DNA of 26,300 nt, taken from an uncultured Clostridium sp. (GTDB lineage: Bacteria; Bacillota; Clostridia; Lachnospirales; Lachnospiraceae). The notes under the pieces are model-generated. The model saw only the letters and a program-made list of their open reading frames with translations. It searched no databases and was not told the DNA's origin. The stretch covers positions 1-26,300 of the forward strand of contig UQXF01000040.1 in the NCBI GenBank assembly GCA_900544905.1, in the 5' to 3' direction. Every line of letters starts with the position of its first letter. Within the stretch, counting starts at the first letter, position 1. The position numbers and the translations under genes are program-made. Of the stretch, positions 23,052 to 26,300 are shown piece after piece.

Positions 23052-24287
23052 CTATCGGTATTTTTGGATAACCAGACTTGCGTTGTGTCCGCCAAAGCCC
23101 AGTGAATTTGACATTGCATAGGTGATATCTGCACTGCGTCCCTCATTTGCCACGATATCCAAATCGCAGTTTTCGTCCGGCACCTGATAATTAATGGTTG
23201 GTGGAACATAGCCCTCCTTCACTGCAAGTGTTGTGATAATCGCTTCGATTGCACCACTGGCACCTAATAAATGTCCGGTCATGGATTTCGTTGAACTCAT
23301 CATCAGCCTGCAGGCATGTTCACCAAATGCCCTTTTCACAGCCATGGTTTCTGAACTGTCATTTAATGGGGTGGAGGTTCCGTGGGCATTGATGTACGCA
23401 ATCTTTTCCGGAGTGATACCGGCATCTGCCATGGCAAGCTCCATACATCTTGCCGCGCCGCTGCCATCCGGTGACGGAGCGGTTACATGGTAGGCGTCGC
23501 AGTTTACTCCATATCCGGCAATTTCTCCGTAAATACTGGCTCCACGTGCTTTCGCATGCTCAAGCTCTTCTAAAACCAGGATTCCTGCACCTTCTCCCAT
23601 AACAAATCCATTGCGTTCTTTATCAAAGGGAATGGAGGCCCGCATTGGGTCTTCCGTTTCCGACAAAGCCTTCAGTGCAGTAAAACCCCCGATTCCAAAT
23701 TCCGTGATACAGCTTTCAGAACCGCCGCATACCATAACGTCTGTATAGCCGTCCCGAATCATGCGGAAGCTGTCCCCCACCGCATTGGTTCCACCGGCAC
23801 AGGCGGTTACTACACAGCTGCACATACCGGTAAGTCCATATTCAATTGCAATCCTCGCAGCAGCAATATTGGAAATTCCGCCGGGAACAAAATAGGGTGA
23901 AACCCGGTCAAAGCCTTTTATTTCCCCCTTTGTATGCTCGGTCTCAATGCTTCCCAGTCCGCCCACGCCGGTGGACACGATGGTTCCACAGCGTTCTTTA
24001 TTCCAGTCGTTATTGTTATCCAGTCCGGCATCCTTCATCGCTTCTCTGGCTGCAATTAAAGCAAATGCCACAAAACGGTCCATCCGGCGTATTTCTTTCT
24101 TTGGAAAATAGTCCTCTAAATCAAGATTTTTGGCTTCTCCGGCAACCTTGACCTTGCGGTCGCCTGTATCAAAATGTGTGATGGGTGCAATGCCGCAGAG
24201 TCCCTGCCGCAGAGCCGCAAAGGTCTCATTTACTGTGTTGCCAATGGGAGTTACTGCACCCATTCCTGTAATAACAATTCTTCTCAT
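23052..24287 (-). CDS. fabF: 3-oxoacyl-[acyl-carrier-protein] synthase II
   Basis: Condensing enzyme of fatty-acid elongation, 411 aa, joining malonyl-ACP to acyl-ACP. The active site Cys163 is in TACAGGT, His302 in AHGTSTPLND and His339 in STKSMTGHLLG, with Lys334 beside it. The C-terminal GFGGHN is also present. These positions match E. coli FabF. The start at 24287 is MRRIVITGMG with AAAGGAA upstream; the frame extension to 24329 lacks a ribosome site. In most clostridia fabF sits in the fab/acc cluster. Here it stands alone, so it may be a second copy or a relocated one. Confidence 0.95.
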   Translation of the reverse strand: MRRIVITGMGAVTPIGNTVNETFAALRQGLCGIAPITHFDTGDRKVKVAGEAKNLDLEDYFPKKEIRRMDRFVAFALIAAREAMKDAGLDNNNDWNKERCGTIVSTGVGGLGSIETEHTKGEIKGFDRVSPYFVPGGISNIAAARIAIEYGLTGMCSCVVTACAGGTNAVGDSFRMIRDGYTDVMVCGGSESCITEFGIGGFTALKALSETEDPMRASIPFDKERNGFVMGEGAGILVLEELEHAKARGASIYGEIAGYGVNCDAYHVTAPSPDGSGAARCMELAMADAGITPEKIAYINAHGTSTPLNDSSETMAVKRAFGEHACRLMMSSTKSMTGHLLGASGAIEAIITTLAVKEGYVPPTINYQVPDENCDLDIVANEGRSADITYAMSNSLGFGGHNASLVIQKYR

Positions 24288-24340
24288 GGGGATTCCTTTC
24301 TTTCTCTTCTGATTATTAGGTAATTGCAAAACTCAAAAAA

Positions 24341-24390
24341 AGCAGATATGTATATCTGCTAATTATAAAATTGCATCTGGTATTTGTCAA
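24341..24390 (-). promoter_or_regulatory. Consensus fabF promoter with a palindrome over the start point
   Basis: On the minus strand TTGACA (24390-24385) and TATAAT (24367-24362) are 17 bases apart, a perfect consensus. Immediately downstream is AGCAGATATACATATCTGCT (24360-24341), a 20-bp near-perfect palindrome followed by seven T. The predicted start point near 24355 falls inside it. It is therefore better placed as a repressor operator than as a terminator, although it has terminator shape. Confidence 0.75.
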
Positions 24391-24394
24391 GATA

Positions 24395-24403
24395 TGATAT
24401 AAT
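24395..24403 (+). promoter_or_regulatory. Divergent extended -10 box toward the secreted-protein genes
   Basis: TG-A-TATAAT (24395-24403) is an extended -10 with a weak TTGCAT at 24371-24376. It lies only 5 bp from the outer edge of the fabF -35 box, so the two promoters face opposite ways and may interfere. The leader to the gene at 24575 would be about 165 bases of AT-rich DNA. Confidence 0.42.
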
Positions 24404-24574
24404 TTCAAATTCTTTGTAACATAGTAATTAAAACTATTAGGAAACGCATTTTTTGTCGAAAATTGTCGTTGGTGTTAACATTTATTGTATCTTAAAAAGA
24501 CATTTGCTATATTCAAAATTGGAAAGTTGTATGTTAGCTGATAAAAAATAATATGTTGTAAATGGAGACGGGAT

Positions 24575-25288
24575 ATGAAAAAAAGGTTTTTACGGAGTAT
24601 TTTATTTGCCGCAATGGGAGTGTTGTTAGTAAGCGGCAGTATGTGTGGCACCGTTACGGCGGCAGAGCAGACGGAAAAAGCAGAGGTGCAGTACAGCTAT
24701 GATTCACTGGGACGGGTAGTGAGAGCGGTTTATCCGGATGGAAAGATTATCATTTATAGCTATGATGCAAATGGAAATCTGCTGGAGGCGAAAAAGACAA
24801 CCCCGGAGGAGGAAAAACAGCAGGAAGAGACGAAAAACCCCGGACGCACCCAGCTGCCATCCGTGTATATAGGTTACCGGTCTTTGCCGATGCAAAATCC
24901 GCGGAGTATTGTTTTGAATCCGGGGTATACGGAAAAGGATATCAAAAACTATAATAAGTTTAAAAAGAAAATACCGAAAATCAAATCCTTAAAATGTAAG
25001 GTGAGTAAGAAAAAATATTCCTTAAGCATTAAAATCCAGCAGGTGAATCCGCTGAAAAGCTATGGGGAGACAGGCTATGAAATCCGTTACTCCAACAGTT
25101 CAAAATTTAAACAATCAAAAAAGGTAACGGTGTCCCGCAAAAAAAAGGGGAAGGACACCAGCAAGGTATGGACTGTAAAAAAGGGAAAGACCTATTACGT
25201 CAAAGTGCGGGCGTATATGAAGACGGTAACAGGGAAAAAAATCTATACAAAGTATAGCAAGGTTAAAAAGATAAAGGCAGTTAAGTAG
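24575..25288 (+). CDS. Secreted lysine-rich protein with one YD (RHS) repeat and a FnIII-like C-terminus
   Basis: Encodes 237 aa. A signal peptide is clear (MKKRFLRS, a hydrophobic core, and AEQT after a T-A-A site near residue 30). Residues about 38-72 are a single RHS-type YD repeat unit: YSYDSLGRVVRAVYPDGK followed by YSYDANGNLLEA. An acidic linker leads to a Lys-rich region and a fibronectin III-like domain (about 150-237: YEIRYSNSSKFKQSKKV, then GKTYYVKVRAY). Such FnIII-like ends are common in Lachnospiraceae surface proteins. It may be a fragment or orphan module of the large RHS protein family whose start lies just downstream. Function unknown. Confidence 0.82.
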   Translation: MKKRFLRSILFAAMGVLLVSGSMCGTVTAAEQTEKAEVQYSYDSLGRVVRAVYPDGKIIIYSYDANGNLLEAKKTTPEEEKQQEETKNPGRTQLPSVYIGYRSLPMQNPRSIVLNPGYTEKDIKNYNKFKKKIPKIKSLKCKVSKKKYSLSIKIQQVNPLKSYGETGYEIRYSNSSKFKQSKKVTVSRKKKGKDTSKVWTVKKGKTYYVKVRAYMKTVTGKKIYTKYSKVKKIKAVK

Positions 25289-25299
25289 CATATGCACTT

Positions 25300-25316
25300 A
25301 ATTGCGTTTCGCAATT
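25300..25316. repeat. Short perfect hairpin between the two secreted-protein genes
   Basis: AATTGCG-TTT-CGCAATT forms a 7-bp stem 33 bases before the next start. There is no T run, so it is not a terminator. It could be an mRNA-processing or stability element, or chance. Confidence 0.4.
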
Positions 25317-25348
25317 GCCTGATAAAGAATATAAAACAGGGAGAGATA

Positions 25349-25759
25349 ATGCAGATGAGAAGAGATGGGAGAAATAGAAAGAAAATTATGGCATGGCTCA
25401 TGCTGGTAATTATGGGGGTAAATTGTTTTGGCGGTTCTGTTCCGGCAGGCGGTATGGCTTTAGCAGTCCGGTATGAGGAGACCGATGCAGGGGATAAGGA
25501 CAGCCGGGATGCAGATGATGAGGAAACAGCAGAGATGGAGGAAGCCCTTGGGGATGCTTCCGTCCAGACGGCAGCACAGATGGATAAGGATGTGTCAGAG
25601 GAAACCGGTACAGAGGAGCAGGTTCTTGAAGCGGAGACCGCCGGGGAAGAGACGGTCTATGAGGCAAAGGTGATAGCGTCCTCTACAACGCTGACAGAGG
25701 ACATGGAGGTTGGAGATTTAACTGTTAATAATTATTTTAAAAATCAAGTAAAAAGGTGA
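25349..25759 (+). pseudogene. N-terminal part of a large secreted protein, cut off by an inserted element
   Basis: ATG 25349 (MQMRRDGRNRKK) opens a protein with a signal peptide (MAWLMLVIMGVNCFGGSVPAGGMALA) and an acidic low-complexity linker (many E, D, T). It then reaches the start of a repeated cell-surface module (TTLTEDMEVGDLTVNN). At that point it runs into AT-rich sequence and stops after the unrelated residues YFKNQVKR. The gene should be much longer: such leaders belong to large RHS or wall-associated proteins in Lachnospiraceae. The break at about 25725-25760 coincides with the start of conjugative-element sequence. The rest of the gene probably lies beyond the element. The stated identity of the lost part is inference. 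Confidence 0.7.
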
Positions 25760-25777
25760 TTATCCCCGCAAAATAAA

Positions 25778-25873
25778 GCATTTCTCCGCATTTCTTGAGA
25801 ATTGCAACCCTTATTTACTACTTATTTACTACTGAGGACTGAGCCTTGATACGCCAGAATACCAAGAAATGCG
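25778..25873. repeat. Direct and inverted GCATTTCT repeats at the element end
   Basis: GCATTTCT occurs twice 10 bp apart (25778-25785 and 25788-25795). CGCATTTCTTG (25787-25797) returns inverted as CAAGAAATGCG at 25863-25873, an 11-base perfect match. Repeats of this sort near an ICE end are typical recombinase or accessory-protein sites. Confidence 0.7.
25811..25832 (+). repeat. Perfect tandem 11-bp repeat
   Basis: TTATTTACTAC is present twice with no gap (25811-25821 and 25822-25832). One helical turn apart, both copies would face the same side of the DNA, as in the integrase arm-type sites (DR-2) of Tn916-like elements. Confidence 0.8.
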
Positions 25874-25884
25874 AAGTTACAGTT

Positions 25885-25913
25885 TTGACGGAGTTTCCTT
25901 ATAACGGTATAAT
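25885..25913 (+). promoter_or_regulatory. Promoter of the first element gene
   Basis: TTGACG (25885-25890) and TATAAT (25908-25913) are separated by 17 bases, near consensus. The transcript would start at about 25920, just before the ribosome site of the small gene. Confidence 0.8.
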
Positions 25914-25939
25914 GAAGCCAAGAAAGGACGGTGGCGATT

Positions 25940-26119
25940 ATGAAAGAAAAGAAAACGCACTTGTATTTTGACAGCGAGGAAAGAAAGCTGTTGCTACATA
26001 GCCTTGTGGAATTGAAAAATCAGCTCATACAACAAGGCAGATATACCGACCCCGTTGACGAACTCATTTTTAAGGTTGTCAACGCTCCTGTTAAGAGAAT
26101 TAAAATTGAATATGTCTAA
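25940..26119 (+). CDS. Small conserved ICE-associated protein
   Basis: Encodes 59 aa (MKEKKTHLYFDSEERKLLLH, then LVELKNQLIQQGRYTDPVDE, and a basic end). It has no membrane segment and a predicted helix-rich, charged surface. As I recall, near-identical short proteins (LYF-x-x-x-E, L-x-x-L-K-N-x-L-I, G-R-Y-T-D-x-V-D) precede the replication or partition genes of Tn1549-type elements in gut Firmicutes. I use ATG 25940; a GTG at 25931 in frame is an alternative. Function unknown. Confidence 0.78.
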   Translation: MKEKKTHLYFDSEERKLLLHSLVELKNQLIQQGRYTDPVDELIFKVVNAPVKRIKIEYV

Positions 26120-26133
26120 GGCACATCACCACG

Positions 26134-26176
26134 AAGCCGCTTATTCTTATGGATTTTAAGAGTAAGCGGCTTTTTT
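26134..26176 (+). terminator. Strong terminator between the small ICE gene and parA
   Basis: A 16-bp stem pairs AAGCCGCTTATTCTTA (26134-26149) with TAAGAGTAAGCGGCTT (26157-26172), with one G-U pair, a 7-base loop and a T run to 26176. It would limit read-through into parA unless it is relieved by the alternative pairing described in the findings. Confidence 0.88.
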
Positions 26177-26197
26177 GCGTTCTCTGGTACAGTTACA

Positions 26198-26220
26198 TAG
26201 CCGCCTTGACAAAGCGGCTA
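26198..26220 (+). repeat. TAGCCGC/GCGGCTA inverted repeat before parA
   Basis: TAGCCGC (26198-26204) pairs with GCGGCTA (26214-26220) around a 9-base loop that contains TTGACA, so the hairpin or operator overlaps a possible -35 box for parA. Its arms share AGCCGC/GCGGCT with the preceding terminator. Confidence 0.65.
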
Positions 26221-26247
26221 AATCTATGCGAAAGGAGGACGCATTCT

Positions 26248-26300
26248 ATGTCAAATTGCAAAGTAATCGCTCTGACTAATCAGAAAGGCGGTGTCGGCAA
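26248..26300 (+). CDS. parA: ParA-family partition ATPase, start only
   Basis: Only the first 17 codons are in the window: MSNCKVIALTNQKGGVG, the beginning of the deviant Walker A motif K-G-G-V-G-K-T of ParA/Soj ATPases. AAAGGAGG at 26231-26238 precedes the ATG. In conjugative elements ParA proteins help maintain the excised circle or position the element. The rest of the gene lies past the window edge. Confidence 0.88.
   Translation, partial: MSNCKVIALTNQKGGVG

Larger units (their letters stand above)
25745..26300 (+). mobile_element. Left end of an integrative and conjugative element (Tn1549-like)
   Basis: From about 25745 the sequence changes from the broken host gene to a small conserved ICE protein and the start of ParA, with end-type repeats (tandem 11-mers and inverted repeats) between the junction and the first gene. 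The target is AT-rich (TTATTTTAAAAATC), as favoured by Tn916/Tn1549-family integrases. The exact boundary and the family name are not proven; integrase, relaxase and the right end are outside the window. Confidence 0.68.

Noticed and set aside
24335..24360. Palindrome plus T7 before fabF as a simple terminator or attenuator
   Set aside because: The predicted start point falls inside the palindrome, so the full hairpin would not be transcribed from that promoter; operator preferred, though not excluded.
1..26300. CRISPR arrays, tRNA and rRNA genes, insertion-sequence transposases
   Set aside because: No regularly spaced repeats, no cloverleaf with a CCA-ready acceptor, and no transposase frames were seen in the window.

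Overview
This window is low-to-moderate GC Firmicutes DNA, most likely from a gut Lachnospiraceae-type clostridium. The evidence is a T-box leader before aspS, strong AGGAGG ribosome binding sites, TTGACA/TATAAT promoters, Firmicutes-type Kdp/Ktr, MATE and NptA proteins, and lysine-rich secreted proteins with a YD repeat. The species call is inference. The first 48 bases are not genomic: they match an Illumina Nextera i7 adapter, so base 1 is an untrimmed contig end.

Layout. 49-2595: T-box riboswitch, aspS and a small membrane-anchored protein. 2596-3183: a terminator and the C-terminal remnant of a flavodoxin gene. 3184-5407: a MerR-type regulator with a MATE exporter behind a typical 19-bp-spacer MerR promoter. 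5399-7470: a minus-strand remnant of an RNHCP-domain gene, a three-repeat Pho box, an NptA-type Na/phosphate cotransporter with PhoU domain, and two terminator hairpins. 7587-18631: a potassium super-locus consisting of a small membrane protein, kdpF-kdpA-kdpB-kdpC, ktrB-ktrA, a membrane-anchored half LysR-type effector domain, then kdpD-kdpE. 18632-19717: an autoregulated-looking MarR-GNAT pair. 20026-23044: an XRE-TPR-like regulator followed by a PLDc_N protein, ABC ATPase and ABC-2 permease, in the same order as Bacillus yxlEFG. 23052-24287 (minus): a stand-alone fabF with a consensus promoter and a palindrome over its start point. 24575-25759: two secreted-protein genes, the second cut off. 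25760-26300: what looks like the left end of an integrative conjugative element (Tn1549-like by gene content), ending in the first codons of a ParA ATPase.

How it fits together. The strongest system-level signal is in the potassium locus. The promoters of kdpFABC and of ktrBA share a near-identical element (TTTATACAATYTTAAT), with a TATCAT -10 box 57-58 bp downstream in both. This suggests that the locally encoded KdpD/KdpE pair drives both the high-affinity pump and the Ktr channel. The unexplained members of this locus, a 63-aa membrane protein and a 171-aa tethered LysR-substrate-domain-like protein between ktrA and kdpD, are the best candidates for something undescribed. At the right edge a mobile element appears to have interrupted a large secreted-protein gene. 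Its end carries tandem 11-bp repeats and inverted repeats of the kind used as integrase or excisionase arm sites.
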